Position numbers and translations under genes: made by a program. Shown here one piece after another: positions 42,501 through 52,785 of a DNA stretch of 64,000 nucleotides; the stretch's first letter is position 1, and each line of letters begins with the position of its first letter. The notes under the pieces were generated by a model that ran no database searches, was not told where the DNA came from, and saw only the letters and a program-made list of their open reading frames with translations. Source of the DNA: Takifugu bimaculatus (Eukaryota; Chordata; Actinopteri; Tetraodontiformes; Tetraodontidae); contig CP034980.1 in NCBI GenBank assembly GCA_004026145.2, positions 13,517,085 to 13,581,084 of the forward strand. Direction: 5' to 3'.

Positions 42501-43129
42501 AGGGTCACTTAGCAGGGTCACAACGAAATGACATGCTAATGACTAAAGAAGCACGTTTTTAATATTTATGATATGAGACCTTGGGGATTTTTTTTTCGGA
42601 GGTGGGGGGGGGGTGATTTTATGTCTCAGGCTCCTTTTTTATTTGGTAAAATTGCAAGAAAACCCCGTCCAAAGCCTGTCCAGCATCGCCGCCAGCTAAA
42701 CTTCAACAGCGAGGGCGAGGAGAAAAAGTTGGACGCGCTTCTATGTGAATCGCCGTGCCAATCAATATCTAACATCTATTAGCGTTGGAAAGCAATATTT
42801 CCCCTTTTACCTCGCAATAATTGTGCTTAAAATTGTGAAGTACCTTATCATAGGTCCGACAGCAAAAGAAAAGCCGGTTACCATGGCGACTGTGAAAGCC
42901 ATTGGTTTCCTTTTCAGCAGAATAATGAACTTCTCTCCTCTGTGTGTCACTCCTCCACTCCACTCTCAGCCTCTTCGATTAAAATGAAGTCGGAGCGTCC
43001 TTGAAATCCCTCGTTTCTGCCTTATAATTTGCCAAACAAGAGAAAAACAGAGAGGGGGAAAAAAATATTCAAGGCTCAACAAATGCACCAATTCAGGCCG
43101 GGGGAGGGGCGTCTCTCACGATCAATAGT

Positions 43130-43400
43130 GTACTTTTCAATGAAGAATATGAATTAATAATTAACAGTGAAGGTTTTATTCTTTATTGAAGGTTTCTGGT
43201 TAGGAAGACATTTTATGTGATTAATGTTAAATAGTTTTAAGGTAATAAGCCTTAAATTGAGTGCATTTGAGTAAATGATAATTACCTCCAATCAGCTATT
43301 TGTCCTTATTTAATTTAAATTTTTAGTATTTCAGATAGAGCTTCAGACGCACGCTCTGAAAGTTATTAGTCGAGCATCTACAGTAAGCATTAAAGTGGAC
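43130..43400. promoter_or_regulatory. AT-rich, TAAT-motif-rich block (candidate conserved element)
   Basis: Unique AT-rich DNA with AATTAATAATTAAC, TAATTACCTCC and several ATTA cores, again resembling developmental conserved non-coding DNA. Conservation not testable here. Confidence 0.25.
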
Positions 43401-44360
43401 GGAAACCTTTGTTTTCTGCGCCATGTCAGGGTAAGAGATGCGCTGGGCAGCCAGGGTTGTTTCTATAGGTCTAAGAGAATAAAAGAATGAAACCTCTTTT
43501 GTTTCTCAGCCTGACATGTTGTGTGTTTGGTGACTGCACTCATCCACTCCGTCCTTGGGCGCAGACACATCGAGGCCATAACGTGCTTTTTTCCTCCTGT
43601 TTTCTGTTAAAAGTTAACCTCTTCAAGGTAGGTGTTGTGAACTATGTATACGGGAAGTATTGGATTTGACTTATTCAGTCGTCATGAGGGCTGAAAGGAA
43701 GGAAAATTAAATACAGTCCAGAAAAGTTCAATTGAATCTGATAAATAATAATTTAAACCCGGAGCAGTTGGCCTTCAAGGTCAACTAAATCCTGATAAAT
43801 CTATCAAGCTGAAGCACTTTATCTCAGTATTAACTCAAAGTGAACTCGGCTGTCGACTATAAATTATTTTCTTTTTAAGACCACCAAATTATAAAGTTTA
43901 AATTAGATCCAAATTTCAGCGCTCGTACATATACAAGTATTTAATAGTAGCCTGTGATCATTTGGCGTTTCCGTGTAATTTTATCATCTTTAGTGTTTAA
44001 TTGTAGAGCGTCATTGGTGATCGATAATATTATGGAAAACAGATGGGGAAAATATTATATGATTAGTTTCGCAAAGACACCTTTTGCTGACGCGGATGCA
44101 GAATCTTGACAGAACAGAATCAATGGAGAAATATGAGGTTAACATTCATTTTGCGCGTGCATGTGTGCCGTTACCGTCCATGTTGGCGGCCTTCCCCTGC
44201 TAGAAAGACGCCTTCAACAAGCTTCAGTCACCGAGGAACATTTTCTTTCTCATTCTCATCTGTTTTTGTAATTATTGTCTTCAATTTGACGAAATAATTA
44301 AGAACGAAAACAGGTAGTTTATCCCTCTGACATTGAGGCTGCACTTCCTGGCTGATCCTG

Positions 44361-44376
44361 GCCACAGGGGGGCGCT
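44361..44376 (+). promoter_or_regulatory. CTCF-like motif
   Basis: GGCCACAGGGGGGCGCTC resembles the CTCF core CCAC(C/T)AGGGGGCGC, differing by one base missing and one extra G. It lies between the sox3 flank and the P2Y receptor gene, where a domain boundary would make sense. Motif match only. Confidence 0.25.
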
Positions 44377-44563
44377 CGAGCGCTGCCACCGACCTGACAT
44401 TGAAGTTTGTTCAGAAAGCCCAAACTTTTTTTATATAATTCCTCTAAAAGAAGCTGATATTGTGTCGCTTGTTTTACGTCTGCTTCTGAGTTTGAATTAA
44501 GTCTGCCAATGAAGACCTTGATTACAAACCCAGTAGAATATATGGAATTGCTATTGTCAATTA

Positions 44564-44816
44564 TGATGGATGGATGGATGGATGGTGGATGGATGGATGG
44601 ATGGATGGATGGATGGATGGATGGATGGATGGATGGATTAATGGATGGATGGATGGATGGATGGATGGATGGATGGATGGATGGATGGGTGGATGGATGG
44701 ATGGATGGATGATGGATGGATGGATGGATGGATGGATGGATGGATGGATGGATGGATTATGGATGGATGGATGGATGGATGGATGGATGGATGGATGGAT
44801 GGATGGATGGATGGAT
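44564..44816 (+). repeat. (GGAT)n tetranucleotide satellite
   Basis: About 250 bp of GGAT/ATGG units with five interruptions (for example GGTGGATGG, GGATTAATGG, GATGATGG, GGATTATGG). It gives open frames of MDGW repeats in several phases, which are not genes. Fish L2/Maui LINE tails often end in this repeat, so it may have been seeded by one, but no LINE body is recognisable next to it. Confidence 0.97.
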
Positions 44817-45331
44817 GCTTGCTCTTTAATTTCTCTCCTCTCCTAGATTAATAATGGGCTGTTCACCCCCCTTTCCTCGGGCCAGTGGTACGGAAGAGTG
44901 AAGTTCAGGACATCCAGACTTTCCTCTTTTATCTAACTCCCAAATAGCCTACGGGAGGCTGTAGGATCCCATCCTTTTACAACAACTGACTGTTGACTCA
45001 CTGTTTAAACTTCTAATTTTCATATGAAGCTGAAGTATTCTAACATTCAAATTTTATTGTTTACTTACTTATTTTACTACCTCCGCAAGATCTACTCAAT
45101 ATTGAGTTACTGCGCACACTTTGGGTGCTCTTGGCTGCTCAGTTCAGCTACTCGTCTTAGCTCAGATGTTTATAGAATTCATCGTACAGGGGAACAGGTT
45201 TCCTACTGTGCATATGACAATAAGCAAGATTAAAAACGTTGCTCCAGGTGAGCAGGTTTGTTTAAATAACCCCTCCATACACGAGTCATCATAAAAATAA
45301 AAAGGTTTTGACAATTTCAGCCTGGATTCTG

Positions 45332-45337
45332 TTTATT
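45332..45337 (-). terminator. p2ry4: Candidate p2ry4 poly(A) signal
   Basis: AATAAA on the minus strand about 1.0 kb downstream of the receptor stop codon. It would give a 3' UTR of ordinary length; the interval shows no competing gene. Confidence 0.35.
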
Positions 45338-46303
45338 TCCTCCATTCCCTAATTTTTAGATTGTGTGTAGCTACACGGTACATGTATATATATTTAACAT
45401 ACCACACATTTAACATAACAATGTTGTAATAAAACTCTTTCATTAAACACCAAATATTAAAAGAGCTGAAACAAGACACAGATGTCAAAGAAACATGGAA
45501 AAAAGAAAAACACAAATGCGGATCTGTCAGAATTCACATGCTATTTTTAAAATAAACATAGGCTAAAGTGACACTCATACAAAATGAACACCAATAAAAG
45601 TAAATACATGAACATCAGGTGACAGTGAGCACCATGAACGTCTCTGGGAAAGCAAGCAACGTTAAGGACGAGTCTGGAGGAAAAGGCTCAGAAACAAAAA
45701 GGGTCCTGGAATCCTGGCATGGAACTCCAAACCCCTGTTCACATCTTGAGAACCAATCTAGCCACTCAGCTCCAGAGTAAAACCCAAAGGTAAAGAGCTG
45801 AAGGAAAATCCCTTATCCCTTCAATGAGGCGTGGGCGGCCTGAGAGGACGGCTCTGATCCAGATGAGCCTCCTGTCTCTGGCTCACAGCTGCAAAAGCTG
45901 CAGGACCGAAAACATCAGGAGCAACAGATGCTGTTCCTGGGTAACAGTGTGGAGGAAAACAGGAAGAATTCTATAGTCTCTTTCCTCTTTTCTCCATATA
46001 ACCTTTTTTTCCTTTTAAATATGACTTCATCTGAAAACAGCAACACGGACATTTTACATATTATATATGCGTCAACGCTCATTCCAAAGCAGAGGGTCGA
46101 TGATTAGAAGTGCCGTAACAGCCAGGAAGACAACCAAAGGACAGGCTGCCTCGAGTCTAACGATATTCTATTTTACATATTTCATTTTAATGCGCAATCA
46201 AACTGGTGATTTTGTTCCTTTACATGGCTGGCGGATGATCTGGCTGTCAGGAGACATTCATTTCCACAAGTATTTCCAGTTCAGAGGTTTGTAGGAGAAG
46301 TCT

Positions 46304-46345
46304 GTCAGTCAGTCAGTCAGTCAGTCAGTCAGTCAGTCTGTCTGT
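46304..46345. repeat. (CAGT)n then (CTGT)n tetranucleotide repeat
   Basis: About eight GTCA units followed by TCTG units, immediately downstream of the receptor stop codon and so likely within its 3' UTR. Confidence 0.95.
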
Positions 46346-46371
46346 CCGTCTGGTGCTGCCACCTTTCAGGC

Positions 46372-47430
46372 TCACTTCTTGTAGACCAGCGAGAGGCTGT
46401 GCGGGTCGTTGGCCTGAATCTGCGGCTGCTCCGGCTTCTGGCTGTTCGTCGCCTCTCTTCTTCCTGGCAGAGCCGAGATCAGTCTGGACCTGTAGTGGTC
46501 CCCGGCCAGGAAATATAGAATGGGATCGATGCAGCTGTTGATGCAGACCAGCGGCCGGGTGATCTTGTACGTGAAGTTGATCATGTTGAGGGTCTCACAG
46601 TTGACCTTTAACACGCGGGCGGTGTAGTAGAGGGTGCGCGTGATGTGAAAAGGGACGAAGCACATGGCAAACACCACCAGGACCATGATGATAAGCTTCA
46701 GAGTTTTTTGATAGAAGTTGACACCCTGCTGACTGGATGATACTCCAACCCTGGGACGGCACAACGCCCGCGCCATCAGGCAGTAACACACGACGATGAC
46801 CAAGAAGGGAACTCCAAACAAGAAGACCATAACCACGGAGGAGTAATCGACATAATCCTTAAATAACTTCTTGTTGGTGGTATCATGGCACACGGTGATA
46901 TTGTCCCGTCTGGAAGTGGTGACAAAGAAGAGGTTAGGCACCATACACACGATGACCACGCCCCAGACGGCGGCGCACGCCAGGTAGGAATGGCAGGGCT
47001 TCACCAGGGTGAGCGCCTTGAGCGGGTGGCAGATGCCCACGTAGCGATACACGCTGATGCAGGTGAGGAAGAGGATGCTGCAGTAGAGGTTGACGTAGAA
47101 CAGGAAGCGCACAATTTTGCAGGCCGCCACCCCAAACGGCCAGTTGCTGTGGTTGGCGTAGTAGTAGACCAGGGTGGGCAGGGAGAGGACGTACAGGAAG
47201 TCAGACAGGGCAAGGTGGAACATGAAGATGGTGCTGGGGTTCCAAGGTCGCATCTTCAGGAACAGCCACAGAGCCGTGGCGTTGAGCAGGAAGCCGAAGA
47301 CAAACACCAGACTGTAGGACACGGGCAGGAGGATGTATTTGAATTCCTCATCAAAGCGACACCTGTAGGTGATGACGGAGTTGTACGCGGAGCCGTTGTG
47401 CCCGTTCAGAATGCTGTCGGATGGATCCAT
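46372..47430 (-). CDS. p2ry4: P2Y4-like G-protein-coupled nucleotide receptor
   Basis: A 352-residue, single-coding-exon rhodopsin-class receptor for extracellular nucleotides at the plasma membrane. There is no signal peptide. The N-tail has an N-glycosylation site (N12) and the CRFDEEFKYILLPVSY segment typical of P2Y2/P2Y4. TM1 is about 31-58 and TM2 about 66-91. TM3 carries C104 (pairing with C181) and a YRY motif at 128-130 in place of DRY. TM6 shows CFVPFHITRT (257-266), whose His and Arg bind nucleotide in P2Y receptors, and TM7 has DPILY at 302-306. SLPTLVYYYA..S.WPFG and VPNLFFVTTS favour P2Y4 over P2Y2. A splice acceptor (GGCAG) ends 25 nt before the ATG, at 47455, so a separate 5' UTR exon is expected, as in other P2Y genes. 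No break seen. Confidence 0.9.
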   Translation of the reverse strand: MDPSDSILNGHNGSAYNSVITYRCRFDEEFKYILLPVSYSLVFVFGFLLNATALWLFLKMRPWNPSTIFMFHLALSDFLYVLSLPTLVYYYANHSNWPFGVAACKIVRFLFYVNLYCSILFLTCISVYRYVGICHPLKALTLVKPCHSYLACAAVWGVVIVCMVPNLFFVTTSRRDNITVCHDTTNKKLFKDYVDYSSVVMVFLFGVPFLVIVVCYCLMARALCRPRVGVSSSQQGVNFYQKTLKLIIMVLVVFAMCFVPFHITRTLYYTARVLKVNCETLNMINFTYKITRPLVCINSCIDPILYFLAGDHYRSRLISALPGRREATNSQKPEQPQIQANDPHSLSLVYKK

Positions 47431-47455
47431 CGTGACGTCTCAGCGCAGTAGAACC

Positions 47456-47734
47456 CTGCCAAAGACAAAAGCATTAAGCAGCGCGTCCACCTCTGTCTAT
47501 CCCTGCTTATTAACACATTTAGACTGAGCACATTCAGTAACATACTGACTCACACCACACCGTTGGTGACTCATGGATTAAACACTTAGGATGAGACAGG
47601 GTCTTAAGTGAGGATGAGACGGCCCCGCAAGGAAAACTGTAAAAACTGTCTTGTTTTCACACTAAAACTCACACAATGGCCATAATTCAGACAACAGCAG
47701 TGCTATTCACACCGTAAATGACGTCTGTGTAGAT
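47456..47734. other. 5' flank / probable 5' intron of the P2Y receptor
   Basis: No coding signal. It begins with the acceptor that precedes the receptor ATG and runs to the edge of the Penelope-like fragment. Confidence 0.5.
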
Positions 47735-47758
47735 TCTCAATCATCCAGGTCATTGTAT

Positions 47759-47843
47759 CCAAGGCCGTTTTCTCTGTCAACTGGACTGTGTTTCTTCTCT
47801 TTGAAGACGTTTCACCTTCTATCCAGAAGGCTTCTTCAGTTCT
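47759..47843. repeat. Left inverted terminal repeat of Penelope-like fragment
   Basis: Reads CTTGAAGAC/GTTTCACC...GAAGGCTTCTTCAG on the plus strand and matches the reverse complement of 48416-48501 with few mismatches. Confidence 0.85.
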
Positions 47844-48415
47844 GAAACCTCTGTTTAAGGAAGGTTTTTCCAATTTGACATGGATAGCTTCCTTGACCCC
47901 CCTCTCAAACCCGCGGTCTTCTCTTGCCAGTATCCGTACTTGGCTGTCCTCGAAGGAGTGCCCACTCTCCTTTAGGTGTAGGTGGACTGCTGAATCCTGA
48001 CCCTAAGAGGTGGCACGTCTGTGTTGTGCCATTCTTCTGTGGAGAGGTTGTTTGGTTTCCCCAATGTAAAGTTCCTTGCATTTCTCCTGGCACTGTACAG
48101 CATAAACAACATTACATTGTTTGTGTCTTGGTGTCTTGTCCTTTGGGTGGACTAACCTCTGTCGGAGAGTGTTCCTGGGTTTGAACTGAACCGGTATGTC
48201 GTGTTTCTGGAGGATCCTCCTAAACTCCTCAGAGACCCCGGACAGATAGGGGATGGAAACGCTGCGGCGTTTGTTTCTCTCCTCCTCTTCTTTGCTGAGG
48301 TCTCACTTTCTTGAGGTTTTGGTGAAGGCCCAGTCTGAGTAGCCACATGTTTTGAGAGCTGTCTTAATGTGGTCCTGTTCCTTCTTTCTGCCTTGGAATG
48401 TAACTGAACTGAACT

Positions 48416-48501
48416 GAACTGAAGAAGCCTTCTGGATAGAAGGCGAAACGTCTTCAAGAGAAGAAACCCAGTCCAGGTGACAGAGAAAACGACCTTGGAC
48501 C
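48416..48501. repeat. Right inverted terminal repeat of Penelope-like fragment
   Basis: Inverted copy of 47759-47843, preceded by four to five tandem CTGAA/GAACT pentamers (48403-48422). Confidence 0.85.
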
Positions 48502-48552
48502 ATAAATGATGCAGCCAAAGACTGTTTATGATACTAGAACAGTGGTTCCCTG

Positions 48553-49500
48553 AAAGGTGTGTGAAGGTTCTCAGTCATCCAGGTCATGGTAACTCTGGTA
48601 GTTGAACCGTGTCATCCGTGCGTCTTTCACTCCTCTCTCAAACCATCTGTCTTCCCTGGCCAAAACCTGTACGTTACCTATACGTTGTCCTCAAGCGAGC
48701 GTCCTTAGTCCTTCAGATGCAGGTGGACAGCTGCGTCCTGGCCTGAGGAGGTGAAGTGGTTGTTTTGTCTCCTGTTGGATCGTAATACCTCCCGTATTGT
48801 AACTGCTAATCCGCGTGTTCTTTGAATGAAGACTTCAAGAAGAAAAATGCCAATTTCAAAATGAATTTCACAATAGAACCAATTCAAGATACAAATATTA
48901 CAGAGCTCCGGGCCAGTTCATAACCCTAGCAACAACAGAGTTAATTGTCAGGGCACGAAGTCTGACAACCTAACTATCCCTTGGCCCAGTCCTTTATAGT
49001 CACACACATGCAAATTCACAATAATCCAATCCAGATCCCCTGCTAGGATGACCTCGTCCTCTTCCTCCAGTCCCATTTGGTGTTGGTAGAGTTCTTCTCT
49101 TCCATTGTTTTCCCAGGTAGCCAGATCCCATTCTTCATGCAAATGTGATCATCAACCCCCCTGATGTCCCGTTTACAATGAGTGTTTGACACCCCCTGTC
49201 TGACTGGTCCTGAGATTAAAGTGGAACAAACAACAATCCTGTGAATGGAATGTCTCTGTCCTTTATTACATTTACCAATGAGTCTACCTTGCCTAACTTC
49301 TAAGAGAAGACAGGAACATATGGTGAAACACATAACAACAAGATAAAGACAATTCTCAACACTCCCCAAGGTACAGGACCAGGCATTCCTCGCCGCACTG
49401 TACGGCACACACCACGTTACTCTGGTTGTGTCTCTGTGTTTTGTCCTTTGTGTGGACAAGTCTCTGCCTCAGGCAACAATTCAGAGTCTTTGGAGGTTTG
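48553..49500 (-). mobile_element. Second Penelope-like GIY-YIG fragment, split by an LTR insertion
   Basis: Two parts of one GIY-YIG C-terminal region flank a foreign segment. On the minus strand 49366-49500 gives RQRLVHTKDKTQRHNQSNVV, then CAVQCGEECLVLYLG. The frame resumes at about 48772 with ETKQPL and, after a short internal deletion, SSGQDAAVHLHLKD. This part is about 750 bp closer to the SHIP-like gene than the first Penelope fragment and differs from it in sequence, so it is an independent copy. Confidence 0.8.
48773..49361. mobile_element. Solo LTR inserted in the Penelope-like fragment
   Basis: A 589-bp segment beginning TGTTGGATCG and ending TTCTCAACA on the plus strand. The terminal TGTTG/CAACA inverted repeat is the hallmark of LTR retroelement ends. 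It is flanked by a 4-bp direct repeat CTCC (48769-48772 and 49362-49365), a target-site duplication. Removing it leaves the surrounding GIY-YIG frame continuous from ...LYLG to ETKQPL. An AATAAA near 49263 on the minus strand suggests minus orientation. No internal coding region is present, so it is a recombined solo LTR. Its family (Ty3, Bel or other) is not recognised. Confidence 0.8.
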
Positions 49501-52500
49501 AGTCCATGTTTACGAGCCATGTGAACTCAGGTTATTGTTCCAGACTTTTACTGGACTGCAGCGCTTTTAAACTGTCAAGTGGCGCCATAATTTAACACAC
49601 TTAATATGTTCAAGATTATGTTTACATCAATATTTCAATATTAAGCAAGATTATTACTAGAATGGTGGATCCTAATTTAATTATTTACCATACCTATTAA
49701 ATAGGTAATGACTGCTCAGTATATTAGAGCTAGTTTTAAAGTTAAATGTGTTTATTTTAGAATGGAAGCAGCTTTTGCATTTTTATTTTTTTGCCCCACG
49801 GGTTAATTCTAAATAAAATGTAAATAATGTGTGAGTAAATAATGATTCTGAAATTGTTGGAACGATATTTCCCAGGAATAAAGTTAAATCACTTCCTAAA
49901 AGTCTGTGTTTATAACCGCACCTGTTGCTTTCCTTACATTTTTAGGTTGAAATATGTTAAATAAGTAACTACATTATTCGCCAGCACGCGATTTTACACA
50001 CGTGTTCCGGACGCGGGTCGAACCCAGGACACAACCGGGTCCATACTCACCACTAACAGATGAGCTGGACTCGATTCCACTACAGACAGTTCTGTTCCAG
50101 TCGGGGGGATCCCGCAGGCGATCCTCTCATTCAACCGATCGTTTGGGTCCGGGTTTGGTTCTGAGGTGGTCCAAGCCGCTGCGCATTATGTCTCGGCACC
50201 GGACTCCTTAGCGCGCAGGACATGAGGACGCGCCGTGCGGGGCTGAAATGGGAAGTCGCCAGTCGGCTGAGTGGGCAAAGCTTCCGCCCATCCGACGCCC
50301 TCAAAGGACCCGGCCGAGATCTGCTTCACGGATTAGAATCTGCGCCGTTACTGGAAGTGTTGTTTTTAAAAAAGAGAGAACAAAAACTCGTAGTTATAGT
50401 TTTCCTTCCACATTCAAGAGATCAAATTTCTCCTTAAATCAAACCCGCCTGGTTCCCGTTGTGGTGGTGTTCTATGAACAATATTCACCTGCAGGATGTA
50501 TATGACGTGACGGACATGTAATTCCCATGCACGCCAGGACTGACAGTTAGTGCTGAACTGATATTTGCACAGCTGTTTAACACGCGCACGCATAGCTGCG
50601 GCTAAATGAGCCATTTGTCCGCAGGACATCAGCGAGCCTAAACACATCGTTGTCATCTGGAGCCATTGTGGGATATTCACTGGAATGAAAGATTAGCCGC
50701 ACTTTTTAGTCTAAAGTCTGACCATAAAGACATAAAAACAGGCTGTGTGACACAGGTGACACGAGGCTAAAGGTGTGACGCAGTGTTGATTGAGCCGCCG
50801 CACAAAACACACACGTCTCTGTTTGTGTTCTCTTGTACACTGCAGTTACAACACAAATGTCAACATACACGCAAAACTGTTTTTAACGATATTAGGAATG
50901 AGCCTTCTGTCACGCATCCTCATCTCCTCCACCCTGAAATGCTGTGTGCGTGATTCCGACACCCCCTCCCACCCAGTGCGGGCAGCAACCCTGCGGTCTT
51001 TGGCTCATGCACACCGCACCTGCAGCCGGAAGTTCATGAGGGGTACGTTTGCTCTCTTCTAATAAGTTACCTGTGGAAACCAGCACCAAAACCACACAGG
51101 CCGAGGGAAATGAACACACCATTCGAAAGTTCTCACACTGTTTTCGGTACTTTCTGCTCATGGTGGGCGGGAAAGCTATTGGTAATTCTCAGAAATACCC
51201 AGAATTCAATATTGATGACGTTTTTTTAAAAAAAAATAGTGTTGAAAACAATTATGTTGAAAAGACATTCAGGTGCTAATTTAGGAGATTAGATTACAGC
51301 TTTTATCGTATCGCCGCCTGTCTGAGCCCACAACTGCATGAAATAACACTCACGCCTGCTCAACACCATTTGAGTGGAACTTTATGTGCTGACCTGTTAA
51401 CAGCCACGTTTGTCATGACCACTGGACACGGGAGCCGATTAAGCGGTGCAGTATAGACAACATGACACAGTAAACACATTGGATATGTATTTAAACCAAT
51501 TTTACAGACACGTACCCAGGACATATAGGTGCAGCTGCGGATTTTCTGCTCCAAAGGTTCAACTGAAGGTTTTTTTTTTACAGGCACAATGGGTCAATAA
51601 CAGGAAAACACACAGAAGAGGGGCTAAAGGTGAATGCCAAACTCCACCTGCGGATTATATCATCATTTAAAATCCTTTTTTTTTTTCTTTTACATACAAT
51701 CAAGACTTTAGCGCAATAATTGGTGTCAGTAACTGGAATTATGTCAAGTGTTTCCTTTGTGTCATCATCAGCCGTCGAGGTGGACGCAGAACAAAAGCAG
51801 CCTGTGCGACTCTGCTGTGTTGACACAACTGTTACAGTATCGACTGTGTTAATAGGAAGATGGAATGATGGTAAATTGCGTTGTTCTGCTCCTGCGGCAG
51901 ATCCTGGTGCGATGGCGTTTGTGATCCAGAAGATCCTCCTCAGGGAAACCACTGCAGAGAGGTGACACGTCAGTCATGAACAGGAAGCTAGCGGTACTGT
52001 TTCAGTCAGTAAGACTGTTTAGTTGGTGTTTTATGCTCCAAAGGAGAAGGTAACATTGATTTAATGACTATAAATGTATCAGCAAATCCTTGTACCAACA
52101 ACTCTGGCATGATCTGAACGGTAAACACTTCTCAGGGTCGTTTCCAGTCATTTGGTAACCATGGTGACCAATGTTTGGCTAGACCCTGAGGATATGATGC
52201 TCAGTACCTCTACTTAAAATCGTTAATATTGCTTTTCTTCCCCGACGTTTATCTCTGTGAGGATTCTCATATGACAAACTTGTGGCCATAGGAAGAAGGC
52301 CATAAAACCATTTTCCCTGTTTTTCCTCTCTTTGCTGCAGAGCTGGAACTTTATGTTGCTTTATTTTGTGTTTAAGAACCATCTGATGCAGCAAACATGT
52401 TTAATCGACCTAAGAGTGAAGCAGAATCCTGTGTGATAGGTAACTCACGCACTTTCTTGTCTGATTTCCTGACTTCTAGAAATAAATCTTCCCCGTGTAA

Positions 52501-52785
52501 TTATGTTTCTTTAACTATGTGAATTATTAAATCTTTCCTGCTCTTGTGCAAAGATTTTTTTTTTGTTTTGTTTTCAGTTTGCATGTGTTGGTGTTTGCGT
52601 AGGAGTGACAAAAAGAGATAAAGGAAAAGTGACAGTTGTGTCAGTGGTGTTGGTGGTGTTGGTGTTAACAGTGTTCTCATCGAAGAGTTATGGTCACATT
52701 CAAGTGTTCAACAGGCTAAAAGGCACCGATCGATGTTTATGCATTGTATGAATACGTTAACTTTCTGGCTTTAGAATCTAAAAGG
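49500..52785. other. Non-coding interval between repeats and SHIP-like gene
   Basis: Unique DNA without a recognisable exon. I looked specifically for a minus-strand SAM-domain exon (pattern WL..IGLE.YE...NGWDDLE) and found none. A degenerate tRNA-like segment lies at about 49999-50075 (minus). Confidence 0.55.
49999..50075 (-). pseudogene. tRNA-like remnant
   Basis: On the minus strand GTTAGTGGTGAGTATGG followed 25 nt later by GGGTTCGACCC resembles the D-arm and T-arm of an Asp/Glu-type tRNA. The T-stem and acceptor stem do not pair properly, so it is not a functional tRNA. It may be a tRNA pseudogene or the head of a tRNA-derived SINE. Confidence 0.3.

Larger units (their letters stand above)
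36561..43129. other. Non-coding stretch without recognisable gene
   Basis: Contains GC-richer parts around 37.0-37.7 kb and 41.4-42.1 kb where longer open frames occur on several strands at once. None shows a family signature or consistent splice structure. A long TG repeat (39019-39079) and GGGA runs near 39505-39545 are present. No gene called. Confidence 0.55.
47735..48505 (-). mobile_element. Penelope-like retroelement 3' fragment with GIY-YIG domain, inverted-repeat ends
   Basis: The minus strand encodes, with at least one frameshift and one TAG stop, the C-terminal part of a Penelope-like element protein. It shows ALKTCGYSDWAF, then SIPYLSGVSEEFRRIL, PRNTLRQRLVHPKDKTPRHK, the GIY-YIG endonuclease segment KELYIGETKQPL, then AQHRRATS (stop) GQDSAVHLHLKESGHSFED and KEAIHVKLEKPSLN. 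The reverse transcriptase is missing, so it is 5' truncated. The two ends (47759-47843 and 48416-48501) are about 83-bp inverted copies of the same terminal sequence, a known feature of Penelope-like elements. It is dead. The element lies between the P2Y receptor and the SHIP-like gene. Confidence 0.85.

Noticed and set aside
44509..44851. MDGW-repeat open frames
   Set aside because: Translation of a GGAT tetranucleotide repeat.
46885..47451. 188-codon plus-strand open frame opposite the P2Y receptor
   Set aside because: Exact antisense shadow of a conserved GPCR coding exon; acidic and repetitive composition, no family features.
51850..51952. Minus-strand reading with FPEEDLLDH after a CTGCAG acceptor, considered as half of a SAM domain
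   Set aside because: Lacks the WL..IGLE and NGWDD parts and the hydrophobic pattern of a SAM; similarity limited to EEDLL.
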